A stretch of DNA of 64,000 nt from Fibrobacterota bacterium. Lineage in GTDB: Bacteria; Fibrobacterota; Fibrobacteria; UBA5070. The notes beneath the pieces were generated by a model. The model was not told the origin of the DNA and ran no database searches. It saw only the letters and a program-made list of their open reading frames with translations. Every line of letters begins with the position of its first letter. The first letter of the stretch is position 1. Shown one piece after another: positions 1 through 11,413 of the stretch. The stretch spans positions 434,001 to 498,000 of the forward strand of contig JADKBN010000002.1 of the NCBI GenBank assembly GCA_016715065.1. Direction: 5' to 3'. Made by a program: the position numbers and the translations under genes.

Positions 1-2
1 CC

Positions 3-245
3 CGCGTGATCCACGATCACGAAGTGTTGCAAGGTCTGTTCGAGACCATCGGTCCTCGTTACGCGGAACGCCAGGGTGGATACACCCGTGTGCTGAAGCT
101 CGACTTGGATCGCGCCGGTGACAACGCCGAAATGGCGATCATCTGCTTGGTCGAAGACAAGATCGAGAAGCGCTCCTCCAAGCCCAAAGCCGTCAAGCCC
201 AAGGCCGAGAAAGTCGACATCACCGAGGCGACCAAGAAGGCTTAA
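3..245 (+). CDS. rplQ: 50S ribosomal protein L17, C-terminal part
   Basis: The gene enters from the left edge, so only the last 80 or so codons are present. The sequence carries the L17 signature of a leucine-phenylalanine pair followed by [18 protein letters not shown] and the segment EMAIICLVE, which match the end of the globular L17 domain. A lysine-rich tail of about 30 residues follows, a common species-specific extension. L17 is a component of the large ribosomal subunit. A strong terminator follows directly, so this is the last gene of its operon. In many bacteria rplQ follows rpoA, but that gene would lie outside the window. Confidence 0.95.
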   Translation, partial: RVIHDHEVLQGLFETIGPRYAERQGGYTRVLKLDLDRAGDNAEMAIICLVEDKIEKRSSKPKAVKPKAEKVDITEATKKA

Positions 246-269
246 GCCTTTCGTTACGGACATTTACGG

Positions 270-310
270 GCCCTCGCTTCCAATCGGAGGCGAGGGCTTT
301 TTGTTTTTTC
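270..310 (+). terminator. Intrinsic terminator after rplQ
   Basis: A 12-bp stem (270-281 with 286-297, containing one G-U pair) with the loop AATC is followed by a run of T residues. It closes the ribosomal protein operon. Confidence 0.9.
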
Positions 311-652
311 GCTTGATGTTGGTGCTAGACATCCCTCAGGGGCTCGCTTGGAATTTGGGCTGGTTGCTTCGAGAGGAAATCACGCCGCGAAACGGGATCC
401 TGGTCCCCTTGGATGCGTCCCTAGGGACGATTCAACAGCAACTGTTCGGACAAGGTGTCACCACTTTCGTATCCAAAGGAGGAGCAGGAGCGCTGTAAGC
501 GACTTAAACTCCCTTTTGTCGTTTTTGCAAAACAAACGGGCTTTGGTTGTTGTCGATGACCAAGAGTGAGTTTTTTTCGACTCCTGAATCTGAAACGCGT
601 TTGGTCGACCCGTTTAAAGACCGAAACCTTGTGCCTAAAGGAGATTTCACTC
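311..652. other. Intergenic region before the xylanase gene
   Basis: I see no convincing gene here. The short ORFs overlapping it are low-complexity continuations of the rplQ region in other frames. It presumably holds the promoter of the xylanase gene, but no clear -35/-10 pair stands out. Confidence 0.5.
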
Positions 653-1636
653 ATGAAGCGCTTAAACCTGAATCGCATTTTCTGGCGATCGATCCCTGCT
701 TTGATCCTTCTCCTTGCGGCGCAAGACGCCTATTCCCAGGAGAAGTGCATCCAAGCTGGAAAGGATCAGCAGTCCGGAACGGAAAACGGGTACTACTGGG
801 AACTTTGGAATCAAAACAGCCAAGGCACCGCGTGCATGACCCTCGGGGCTACCGGAAGCTTCAGTGGCCGGTGGTCAGGCATCGAAAACTACCTGGCTCG
901 TCGCGGCAGAAAGTACAACGAGACCCAAACGCACCAGCAGATCGGGGCGTTCAACGTCAAATTCAACTGCGATTACAAGCCGTCGTCATCAGCGGGCAAT
1001 TCTTACCTGTCCATCTACGGCTGGACCGTCGATCCCCTCGTCGAATACTACATCATCGAAGATTGGCGCAACTGGATTCCCTCGAAGGATGGATCGGCCC
1101 AGAACAAAGGCAGCTTTACCATCGATGGAAGCGCGTATGACATCGTGCAAACCACACGAGTAAACAAGCCTTCGATCAAAAACGAAGCAACCTTTCCGCA
1201 GTTTTTCAGCATTCGCAAAACCACTCGCACCAGTGGAACCATGCAGGTTTCCGAGCATTTCAAGAAGTGGGAATCGCTCGGCATGAAGATGGGCAAAATG
1301 TACGAGGTCTCCTTTGTGGTGGAAGGATACCAAAGCAGCGGATCCTTTGATTTCAAGGAATTGGAAGTCAATGTTGGAACGAGCGGAGTCGACATCCCCG
1401 TTGCTATTGCGCATAAGGTCAAAGTCGTGCAGACTCCCAATTCGAGGGATCTGTCCATCAATCTGGCTCCATCTTTGGAAAACCCTGTTGTTCGCGTCTA
1501 CAACACGGAAGGGAAGCTTGTGGGGTCTGGCGAGAACCAGCACTCTATCCAGATGCCCAACATGGAAAATGGCATCCATTTGGTGAAAGTTCAAAGCGCA
1601 AGCCAGAGCTACTCCACGAAAATCCTGATCTACTAA
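653..1636 (+). CDS. Secreted GH11 endo-1,4-beta-xylanase with C-terminal sorting-like tail
   Basis: Family GH11 xylanase (327 aa), which cleaves internal beta-1,4 bonds of xylan outside the cell. The ATG at 653 follows an AAAGGAG ribosome-binding site and gives a signal peptide (about residues 1-29, ending AYSQ). The GH11 core follows: GNSYLSIYGWTVDPLVEYY (nucleophile Glu131), the TTRVNKPSI segment near 168-175, the TFPQFFSIRKTTRTSGT segment near 180-196, and VEGYQSSG with the acid/base Glu224. Both catalytic glutamates are in their expected motifs, so the enzyme should be active. After a linker, residues about 265-327 form a beta-rich tail (VVRVYNTEGKLVGSG ... NGIHLVKVQS) that resembles type IX secretion or Por-type sorting domains. 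It is a single gene with its own terminator. Confidence 0.95.
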   Translation: MKRLNLNRIFWRSIPALILLLAAQDAYSQEKCIQAGKDQQSGTENGYYWELWNQNSQGTACMTLGATGSFSGRWSGIENYLARRGRKYNETQTHQQIGAFNVKFNCDYKPSSSAGNSYLSIYGWTVDPLVEYYIIEDWRNWIPSKDGSAQNKGSFTIDGSAYDIVQTTRVNKPSIKNEATFPQFFSIRKTTRTSGTMQVSEHFKKWESLGMKMGKMYEVSFVVEGYQSSGSFDFKELEVNVGTSGVDIPVAIAHKVKVVQTPNSRDLSINLAPSLENPVVRVYNTEGKLVGSGENQHSIQMPNMENGIHLVKVQSASQSYSTKILIY

Positions 1637-1671
1637 TTCGCGAAAGATCAGGAATTCCCATTTAGATCATG

Positions 1672-1708
1672 GCCGCCTACAGGATGATTCCTGTAGGCGG
1701 CTTTTTTC
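1672..1708 (+). terminator. Intrinsic terminator after the xylanase gene
   Basis: A perfect 13-bp stem (1672-1684 with 1689-1701) with a four-base loop is followed by six or more T residues. Confidence 0.95.
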
Positions 1709-1847
1709 CTATAGTCCTAGAAACAGCCATATTCCGGCACCTTCCAAGTGCGCTGTCGGTCGGCCGGGCCATTGAAGGCGACCAGGGAGGGCATTCTCAC
1801 TTTGCCACGTCTGCACGAATCGGATGTGGCCTTGTATCCTTCTTCCC

Positions 1848-3698
1848 GTGAACACACCGACGCTGAGACCTTACCTGGCCCAGCGGCTCGAGCAGCTGCC
1901 GAGCTCGCCGGGGGTGTACATCATGAAAAATGCCGATGGCGAGATCATCTACATCGGCAAGGCGAAGGTCCTGAAAAATCGGGTGCGCAGCTATTTCCAG
2001 GGGCGCGAGACGGATCACCGGGCGGCCATGGTGCTGTACAAGCATGTGGTCGACATCGAATGGATTGTGACCGACAACGAGCTGGAAGCCTTGATCCTCG
2101 AGGCGAACCTGATCCGGCAACACCGGCCCAAGTACAACGTGCTGGCCAAGGACGACAAGCATTTCCCGTACTTGCGACTGACCACGGGTGAGGCCTTTCC
2201 CAAGCTGGAGGTGGTGCGGCGGGTGATCAAGGACAAGCACCGCTATTTTGGCCCGTACACCGATGCCCAGGCCATGCGCCGTTCCCTGGGGTTGGCGCGG
2301 GAACTCTTTCGTGTGCGGGATTGCGACTTGGATTTGTCCACCAAGCGCCTGGAGCGGGCCTGTCTGAATTTCCACATCCATCGCTGCGATGGACCTTGCG
2401 TGGATGCCATTTCCGAGGCCCAATACGAGCCGGTGGTGAAACAGATCGTGATGTTGCTGGAAGGGCGTAATCGCGAACTGCTGGTCCAACTCAAGGAAGA
2501 AATGGCCGCCAAGGCCCATGCATTGGATTTCGAGGGGGCCGCGCGCCGACGCGACCAGATCGCCTCGTTGGAAAAGCTGGGCGTTGCGCAGAAGATGGAT
2601 CTGGGTGAGTGCGTGGATCTGGATGTATTGGCGCTCTCGCGGGAAGGCCGATGGGCCTGCATCGCCCAATTTCGGGTGCGTGCGGGTGCGGTGATGGAGC
2701 GCTCGCACCAGATCGTGCGCTGCCCGCTGGAAGAAGACGACCACGAAATCATGGAACGGGCCCTGCTCGAGTTCTACCCGGAAGGGATCCAGCCTCCGCC
2801 TCCGGAAATCCAAGTATCCGCGCTTCCCATGGACCTGGAGCTCCTGGAAGAGCACCTCACCCGATTGGCTGGGCGCAAGGTGAGGATCGGACAGCCCAAA
2901 CAAGGCGACGCATTCAAGACGGTCCGCATGGCCCTGGCCAACGCGAGAATGCTTTTGGTCGAACATCTGGCCCACTTGGAATCCAAGAACCGGGTTTCGC
3001 AATCGGTGGCGGCCCTTCAGGAAGCCCTTGGCTTGGAGAACCCTCCGCGGCGGATCGAAGGATTTGATATCTCCCACCTGGGTGGCACCAAGACGGTGGC
3101 GTCCATGGTGTGCTTCGTGGATGGTCGGCCGTTCAAATCGGGATACCGGCGGTTCCACGTGCAAACGGTGGAAGGGATCGACGACTTCGCTTCCATGCGC
3201 GAGATCGTGGGGAGGCGCTTCCGAAGGCTCCGAGAAGAGGGGGGAGATCCGCCTGACCTTGTGTTGATCGACGGTGGCAAGGGGCAGTTGGGCATGGCCT
3301 GCGATGCCATCGCCGCCGAAGGTTTTCCCGACCAGAAACTATTGGGCTTGGCCAAGCGGATCGAAGAAGTGTTCCTGCCAGGGCGTAGTGACCCCATTCT
3401 GATCTCGCACCGATCTCCCGCCCTGAAGCTGCTCCAGCAGGTCCGCGACGAGGCGCACCGGTTCGCCATCACCTTCCAGCGCTCGCAGCGCACCGAATCG
3501 ATCGCCTCCTCCTGGCTGGATACCGTGCCGGGGATCGGGCCCACCCGAAGATCCCTGCTTTTGCAACAATTCGGGTCGGTGGCACGCATCCGCGAAGCCA
3601 CCCAGGAAGAACTGGAGCGGACCGTGGGGGTCAAGGTGGCGGCGGTTCTGAGAGAGGCGATCGACAAGGACCCACCACCAAGCCAGCAATTGACGTAA
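1848..3698 (+). CDS. uvrC: Excinuclease ABC subunit C
   Basis: UvrC makes both incisions around a DNA lesion bound by UvrB in nucleotide excision repair. The protein (616 aa, normal for the family) has an N-terminal GIY-YIG nuclease domain (GVYIMKNADGEIIYIGKAK, residues 22-40). Next comes a UVR segment that contacts UvrB (LKEEMAAKAHALDFEGAARRR). The UvrC/RNase H-like nuclease domain has FDISHLGGT and LVLIDGGKGQL. A C-terminal helix-hairpin-helix contains VPGIGPTRR. The GTG at 1848 fits the usual UvrC N-terminus; an in-frame start at 1824 is possible. No recognisable partner gene is adjacent. Confidence 0.97.
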   Translation: MNTPTLRPYLAQRLEQLPSSPGVYIMKNADGEIIYIGKAKVLKNRVRSYFQGRETDHRAAMVLYKHVVDIEWIVTDNELEALILEANLIRQHRPKYNVLAKDDKHFPYLRLTTGEAFPKLEVVRRVIKDKHRYFGPYTDAQAMRRSLGLARELFRVRDCDLDLSTKRLERACLNFHIHRCDGPCVDAISEAQYEPVVKQIVMLLEGRNRELLVQLKEEMAAKAHALDFEGAARRRDQIASLEKLGVAQKMDLGECVDLDVLALSREGRWACIAQFRVRAGAVMERSHQIVRCPLEEDDHEIMERALLEFYPEGIQPPPPEIQVSALPMDLELLEEHLTRLAGRKVRIGQPKQGDAFKTVRMALANARMLLVEHLAHLESKNRVSQSVAALQEALGLENPPRRIEGFDISHLGGTKTVASMVCFVDGRPFKSGYRRFHVQTVEGIDDFASMREIVGRRFRRLREEGGDPPDLVLIDGGKGQLGMACDAIAAEGFPDQKLLGLAKRIEEVFLPGRSDPILISHRSPALKLLQQVRDEAHRFAITFQRSQRTESIASSWLDTVPGIGPTRRSLLLQQFGSVARIREATQEELERTVGVKVAAVLREAIDKDPPPSQQLT

Positions 3699-3775
3699 AC
3701 TTGGTGTCTGCAAGGAGTGGAGCTGTCGATGTTGAATCGGCGACGGAACCTCCAATGAGCATTCGGGAGAAGCGC

Positions 3776-6160
3776 ATGAGATATGGCCATTTCGACGACC
3801 TCGCTCGCGAGTACGTGATCACCAGGCCCGACACCCCCAAGTCTTGGATCAACTATCTGGGCTCGAGGCTGTACGGCGGCATCATCACGCAGAACGCGGG
3901 CGGGTATTCGTTCTACAAGTCGGGCGGGACCGGACGCATCCTGCGGATGCGGTTCAACAGCGTGCCGGTGGATCAGCCGGGCCGGACCATCTACGTGCGC
4001 GACGACCATTCGGGCGATTTCTGGTCGACCAGCTGGCAGCCTGTGGGCAAGTCTCTGGAAAAATACAAGGCCAAGGTGCGCCATGGGCTGGGGTATTCGG
4101 TGTTCGAATCCGAATACGACGGCATTGCCACCATCCTCACCGTGTTCATCCCCAAAGGGCAGGCCTTCGAATACTGGGCCTTGCGCGTGGTGAACCGCAG
4201 CGCCCGGCACCGGAAATTGTCCATCTTCTCGTTCGTGGAGCTGGCCAACAACTGGAACTACAAACAGGACCTGGAAAACCTCCAATACAGCCAGTACACG
4301 GTCCAGATGAGCGTGCACGACGGCATGATCCGTTGGCGCAACTGCACCAACCCGGGCTACGAAGAGCTTTGGTTCGGGCTGGCCGGGGCTCCCGTGGTGG
4401 GGTTCGATACCGACCGGGAACAATTCCTGGGACCTTACCGCACCTTCGCCGCCCCGATCACGGTGGAAAAGGGCCGCCTCAACCATTCGATCGCCATCGG
4501 CGACAATGGCTGCGCGAGCCTGCAATCGGCCATCGAACTGGAAACCGGCGAAAGCCGCGACCTCACGTTCATGCTGGGGATGGGCTCACCCATCGAAAGC
4601 TGGAAGGGGCTTCCCCCCGGTCGGGACATCCTGGAAGAATTCGGCACCCCCTTGCGTCTGGAGCAGGAGCTTGCCGCCACAAAGGCGGAATGGTCGGATT
4701 TGTTGGAGCGTCTCCAGGTGGAAACCCCCGATCCCGAACTCAATTCCATGCTCAACGTGTGGCACGCCTACCAGACCCACATGACCTTCAATTGGTCGCG
4801 GGGAGTGTCCTTGGTGGAAGCCGGGGATCGCGACGGTCTGGGATACCGCGACACCGTCCAGGACATCCTGGCGGTGACCCATGCGATCCCGACCCAGGTG
4901 GAAGAGCGTCTGGACCTGATCCTCACCGGCCAGACCTCCGCCGGGGGCGGCATCCCTCTGGTCAAGCCTCTGACCCACAATCCCGGCCACGAAAAATCGC
5001 CCTCCGACGAACAATACCGCTCCGACGACACGTTGTGGCTTCCCATCACGGTGTCGAATTTTGTCTACGAGACGGGCCGATTGGCGTATCTGAACAAGAT
5101 CCTGCCCTACGCGGACAAGGGCGAGGACACCGTGTACGGGCACCTCAAGCAGGCCCTGCAGTTTTCCATCGACCACAAAGGGAGAAACGGCCTGGTCCAG
5201 GGACTGCATGCGGATTGGAACGATTGCATCAAGTTCGGAACCACGGGCGAGTCGCTGTTCACGAGCTTCATGTTCCTGAAAGGCTGCCGGATCGTCTCGG
5301 ATCTGGCCAAGCGCCTGGGGAAGGACGACGACGTCGCGTGGGCCGATTCCGAAGCGGCTGAAATCCACAAGGCGATCCAAGCTTCGGCCTGGGACGGCGA
5401 TTGGTTCCTGCGGGCCATCTCCGCGACGGGTGGGACACTGGGGTCGCACCGCAATCCGGAAGGCTCCATCTACCTCAACGCCCAGACCTGGGCGGTGATC
5501 TCGGGGGCCGCTACGGCATCCCAGGCGCGGGTCGCCATGGATTCGGTGAAACGCCACCTGGCCACCGAGCACGGCCTGCTCCTGTGCGATCCTCCCCACA
5601 CGCACCCCGACCCCCACATCCAACTTCCCTTGCTGGTCTACCCGCCCGGGCACAAGGAAAATGCGGGTATTTTCTGCCACTCCAATTCGTGGGCGATCAT
5701 CGCCGAGTGCATTCTCGGAAACGGCGACCGGGCCCACGAGTACTACCGCAGCTATCTACCGGCCAGATACAACGATTCCGCCGACATCCGTCAGGTGGAA
5801 CCATACGTCTACTGCCAGTTCACCCATGGCAAGACTTCCCCGCGCTTTGGGCAGAGCCGAAATCCCTGGCTCACCGGAACCGCTTCCTGGAGCTACATCG
5901 CCGTCACCCATTACATCCTGGGGCTGAGGCCGGAATTCGATGGTTTGCGAATCGACCCATGCATCCCCCGCGATTGGAAAGGGTTTTCCATGACACGCCA
6001 TTACCGGGGCAAGAAGATCTCCATCTGGGTATCCAACCCCAAGGGCGTATGTCGCGGGGTTGGTCGAGTGATCCTCAATGGCGAGCGCATCGATGGAAAC
6101 ATCATCCCCGCTTCCAAGCTCCAGGACCGCAATATCGTGAGGGTGGTGCTGGATGGCTGA
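3776..6160 (+). CDS. GH94 family disaccharide/oligosaccharide phosphorylase
   Basis: A 794-aa glycoside hydrolase family 94 phosphorylase. These cytosolic enzymes use inorganic phosphate to split beta-linked disaccharides or dextrins and release a sugar 1-phosphate. The N-terminus (MRYGHFDDLAREYVIT, PKSWINYLG, NAGGYSFYKS) is the classic beta-sandwich start of cellobiose/chitobiose phosphorylases. The catalytic (alpha/alpha)6 barrel contains HADWNDCIKFG with the general-acid aspartate region, and NPWLTGTASWSYIA near the end. The ATG at 3776 follows GGAGAAG; upstream in-frame ATGs lack a good site. Substrate (cellobiose, cellodextrin, chitobiose or cellobionate) cannot be assigned. The stop overlaps the next gene, an ABC ATPase, by 8 bp, so sugar uptake and phosphorolysis may be co-expressed. 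With the xylanase and esterases nearby, a plant-fibre diet is likely. Confidence 0.9.
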   Translation: MRYGHFDDLAREYVITRPDTPKSWINYLGSRLYGGIITQNAGGYSFYKSGGTGRILRMRFNSVPVDQPGRTIYVRDDHSGDFWSTSWQPVGKSLEKYKAKVRHGLGYSVFESEYDGIATILTVFIPKGQAFEYWALRVVNRSARHRKLSIFSFVELANNWNYKQDLENLQYSQYTVQMSVHDGMIRWRNCTNPGYEELWFGLAGAPVVGFDTDREQFLGPYRTFAAPITVEKGRLNHSIAIGDNGCASLQSAIELETGESRDLTFMLGMGSPIESWKGLPPGRDILEEFGTPLRLEQELAATKAEWSDLLERLQVETPDPELNSMLNVWHAYQTHMTFNWSRGVSLVEAGDRDGLGYRDTVQDILAVTHAIPTQVEERLDLILTGQTSAGGGIPLVKPLTHNPGHEKSPSDEQYRSDDTLWLPITVSNFVYETGRLAYLNKILPYADKGEDTVYGHLKQALQFSIDHKGRNGLVQGLHADWNDCIKFGTTGESLFTSFMFLKGCRIVSDLAKRLGKDDDVAWADSEAAEIHKAIQASAWDGDWFLRAISATGGTLGSHRNPEGSIYLNAQTWAVISGAATASQARVAMDSVKRHLATEHGLLLCDPPHTHPDPHIQLPLLVYPPGHKENAGIFCHSNSWAIIAECILGNGDRAHEYYRSYLPARYNDSADIRQVEPYVYCQFTHGKTSPRFGQSRNPWLTGTASWSYIAVTHYILGLRPEFDGLRIDPCIPRDWKGFSMTRHYRGKKISIWVSNPKGVCRGVGRVILNGERIDGNIIPASKLQDRNIVRVVLDG

Positions 6161-7238
6161 ACTGACCTTGCGCAACCTCTGGAAGTCGTTCGGGGCGCCA
6201 CTGCCGGCGGCCCAGGCTGTGACCTTCTCCGCGAAAGGCGGAGGGCTCGTGGTGCTGTTGGGCCCGTCGGGCTCGGGAAAATCCACCATCCTTCGCTTGA
6301 TCGCCGGCCTGGAAGAGCTGGATGAAGGCGGGATCTACCTGGACGACGAACGTGTGGACCATCTCTCCGCTCGCGCCCGCAACGTGGCGATGGTTTTCCA
6401 AAACGACGCGCTCTACCCGCACATGACCGTGCGACAGAATCTGGAATTCGGCCTGAAGCTTCGAGGCGCATCCAACGACGACATCAAGGATCGAGTGGAT
6501 GATGAATTGGATGCGTTCGATCTCCATGGCGTCGCCGACGTCCATCCCAACGCGTTGACCACGGCGCAGCGACGCAAGACCTCCATCGCCCGGGCCATGG
6601 TGAGAGACTGCTCCGCGCTGTTGTTCGATGAACCGCTCGCGCTGCTGGACCAGCGGGAAAGATTGGACCTGCGCCTGCGCATCGGGCGGCGCCGCGGTGC
6701 ATTCGCAGCTCCGCTGGTCTATGCCACACAAGAGCAAACGGAGGCCATGACCCTGGCCGACTGGATCGTGGTGCTGGACCAGGGGAAGATCCGCCAGATC
6801 GGGAGGCCCATGGATCTGTACGAGGAACCCTGCGACGAATACGTGGCCAGTTTGCTGGGCGCCCCGCCGATCAACATCCTGCAGGTCCAGGTGGCCCCGG
6901 ACGGAGCGGTGATCCTACCTGGTTCGGATTGGGCGTTGTTTTTGGACACACCTCGTCGCGAGGTTTTGCGCAAATCGGGCCTGATGGAAGCCCGCTTGGC
7001 CATCCGGGCGCAGCATCTGCGGATTGTTGGCCCCGAGGAGCCGGGCTGGTTGGCACAGGTGGAATGGATCGAGTCCTTGGGCAACGAGGTGTTCGTGCAC
7101 TGCCAGCTTGGCGGAGTGACCGTTGTAGTCCGCACCCGCCCCGGTTACGCTCCTCCCATGGGGCAGTCCGTGGCCATCCAAGCCCACCCAACGAAATCGC
7201 TCATGTTCGACCCTCGCACGCATTTGCGAGTTGTTTGA
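6153..7238 (+). CDS. MalK/UgpC-like ABC transporter ATPase with altered signature and H-loop
   Basis: A 361-aa ATP-binding protein of the sugar-importer type (MalK/MsmK/UgpC), with an N-terminal ATPase domain and a C-terminal TOBE-like regulatory domain. Walker A is GPSGSGKST (37-45), the Q-loop is VFQNDALYP (81-89) and Walker B is LLFDEP (156-161). Two catalytic motifs are altered. The signature LSGGQ is LTTAQ (135-139), and the switch histidine of the H-loop is Gln193 (ATQEQTEAM instead of the usual VTHDQ-type motif). Either ATP hydrolysis is weak or the protein has become regulatory. The start overlaps the GH94 gene by 8 bp. No permease or binding-protein gene is present, so it may serve transporters encoded elsewhere, as shared MsmK-type ATPases do. 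Confidence 0.9.
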   Translation: MAELTLRNLWKSFGAPLPAAQAVTFSAKGGGLVVLLGPSGSGKSTILRLIAGLEELDEGGIYLDDERVDHLSARARNVAMVFQNDALYPHMTVRQNLEFGLKLRGASNDDIKDRVDDELDAFDLHGVADVHPNALTTAQRRKTSIARAMVRDCSALLFDEPLALLDQRERLDLRLRIGRRRGAFAAPLVYATQEQTEAMTLADWIVVLDQGKIRQIGRPMDLYEEPCDEYVASLLGAPPINILQVQVAPDGAVILPGSDWALFLDTPRREVLRKSGLMEARLAIRAQHLRIVGPEEPGWLAQVEWIESLGNEVFVHCQLGGVTVVVRTRPGYAPPMGQSVAIQAHPTKSLMFDPRTHLRVV

Positions 7239-7248
7239 TTTTTTTTTG
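7213..7248 (+). terminator. Weak terminator overlapping the end of the ABC gene
   Basis: A 6-bp stem (7213-7218 with 7225-7230) lies about 8 bp before a run of ten T residues at 7239-7248. The stem is short and far from the T-run, so the call is tentative. Confidence 0.4.
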
Positions 7249-7258
7249 CCTTGGAACC

Positions 7259-7287
7259 TTGACGCGCGCAATGTTCCAGCGTAACTT
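7259..7287 (+). promoter_or_regulatory. Candidate sigma-70-like promoter of the 23S-5S unit
   Basis: TTGACG at 7259-7264 and TAACTT at 7282-7287 are 17 bp apart. A second TTGACA lies at 7371-7376, but its best -10 (GATATG, near 7399) is too far away. Because the 23S gene has no 16S gene in front, a promoter must lie in 7239-7470; this is the best pair I can see. Confidence 0.35.
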
Positions 7288-7475
7288 TGCTAACCCTTCC
7301 GGTGACGATGTCGCCGACAAGGACGGCCCCTCAGACGGGCCCGAACCACTTCAAAAACGGTTCACTCTCTTTGACAGGTTGGGCGCTAATCAAGGCGCGA
7401 TATGGAAGACTTCGCAAGGTGTGTTATTCGCCCGAGAGGGTGAAGAGATTCTTTGTGAAGGGAGAATGTGAGTTT

Positions 7476-10395
<2,920 letters not shown>

Positions 10396-10486
10396 TCACA
10401 TCCTCCCCTCCACAATGATTTTCAGACACGCATCTTGCGAAGTCTTCCAACTTAAATCGCTTCTTGATTGGCTATCCAGCCCACGA

Positions 10487-10606
<120 letters not shown>

Positions 10607-10616
10607 TCCTTCAGAG

Positions 10617-10650
10617 AGCCCTCCATCCAACGATGGAGGGCTTTCTGCGT
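10617..10650 (+). terminator. Intrinsic terminator of the 23S-5S unit
   Basis: A perfect 11-bp stem (10617-10627 with 10632-10642) with a four-base loop is followed by TTTCTG. Confidence 0.85.
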
Positions 10651-10944
10651 TATTGAGGCTTCGATTGAAGCCCTGACCCATTTCCACCCGAGTGTAAGAT
10701 TCGGTGACATGGGCAAGGGAAAATTCCGGCAACGCTTGGCGCCTTTATGAGGAGTTGCGGACCTTGCCGTCGGCAAGGCATCGATCGGATCCATTTTCTG
10801 TCCACGCTGTGTGGCTGCTTGGTGGCGGACCGCCAAACTTGCATCCGGCACTGGGAAACGAAATTGCTGGGAACTATCCTAGGAATTCGTCACGGCTTCC
10901 ACAGCCGTCCCAGCTCCCACCGAATCCCTGAAAGAAGGCAAGTC

Positions 10945-11259
10945 ATGAAGAAGTTTCTCGTTGCGTCCATTCTGGCTGCAGGCCTCATCTCTGGCTGTGC
11001 CGTCACCCAGAGCACATCGATCGGAGGGGAATACACTCCACCAGCTGGGAAAAAGGTGACCGCGACCAGTTCTCATCTGAACGTCTTCATGCTCAGTCCA
11101 ACCACCGCTGATGAGGTTGATGGCCTAATGGCCGACCTCGCCAAGCAATGCGGAGGCAAGAAGGTAACAGGTATTTCCACCCACTATGCTCCGCAATCCT
11201 TCGTGGTTCTGCCCATCATCTCGGAGGAAATCACCGCGATTGGTTACTGCGCGGAGTAG
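10945..11259 (+). CDS. Small lipoprotein
   Basis: A 104-aa protein with a signal peptide and lipobox (LISGC, Cys at about residue 18), so probably a lipid-anchored outer- or inner-membrane protein. The mature part is short and contains SHLNVFMLSPTTADEVDGLM and a C-terminal ITAIGYCAE with a second cysteine. I do not recognise the family with certainty; small lipoproteins with a similar layout occur widely as single genes. The ATG at 10945 follows AGAAGG. The roughly 290 bp between the rRNA terminator and this gene show nothing else. Confidence 0.75.
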   Translation: MKKFLVASILAAGLISGCAVTQSTSIGGEYTPPAGKKVTATSSHLNVFMLSPTTADEVDGLMADLAKQCGGKKVTGISTHYAPQSFVVLPIISEEITAIGYCAE

Positions 11260-11413
11260 TTCTCCATCCTGGCGCCAGCGCGTTGCTTCGAAGCAGGGTA
11301 GGCGCGTGGGGAGTGCCCAATCCTCTCCCCCCACCGGGGCGGTGAGCAGAGCGGGTACGATGCCGTCGGGGGAGTGGTCCGGAAGGCGCTGCCGGATTCC
11401 GTCAGGAAACGGG

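Noticed and set aside
118..498. Long ORF after rplQ
   Set aside because: It runs through the rplQ end and its terminator and has a low-complexity product.
1797..3164. Long antisense ORF opposite uvrC (455 codons)
   Set aside because: It is the high-GC shadow of uvrC. It has no recognisable protein features, while uvrC has all its domains.
7371..7404. TTGACA with GATATG as the rRNA promoter
   Set aside because: The -10 candidate is 22 bp from the -35, too far for a normal sigma-70 promoter. The pair at 7259-7287 fits better.
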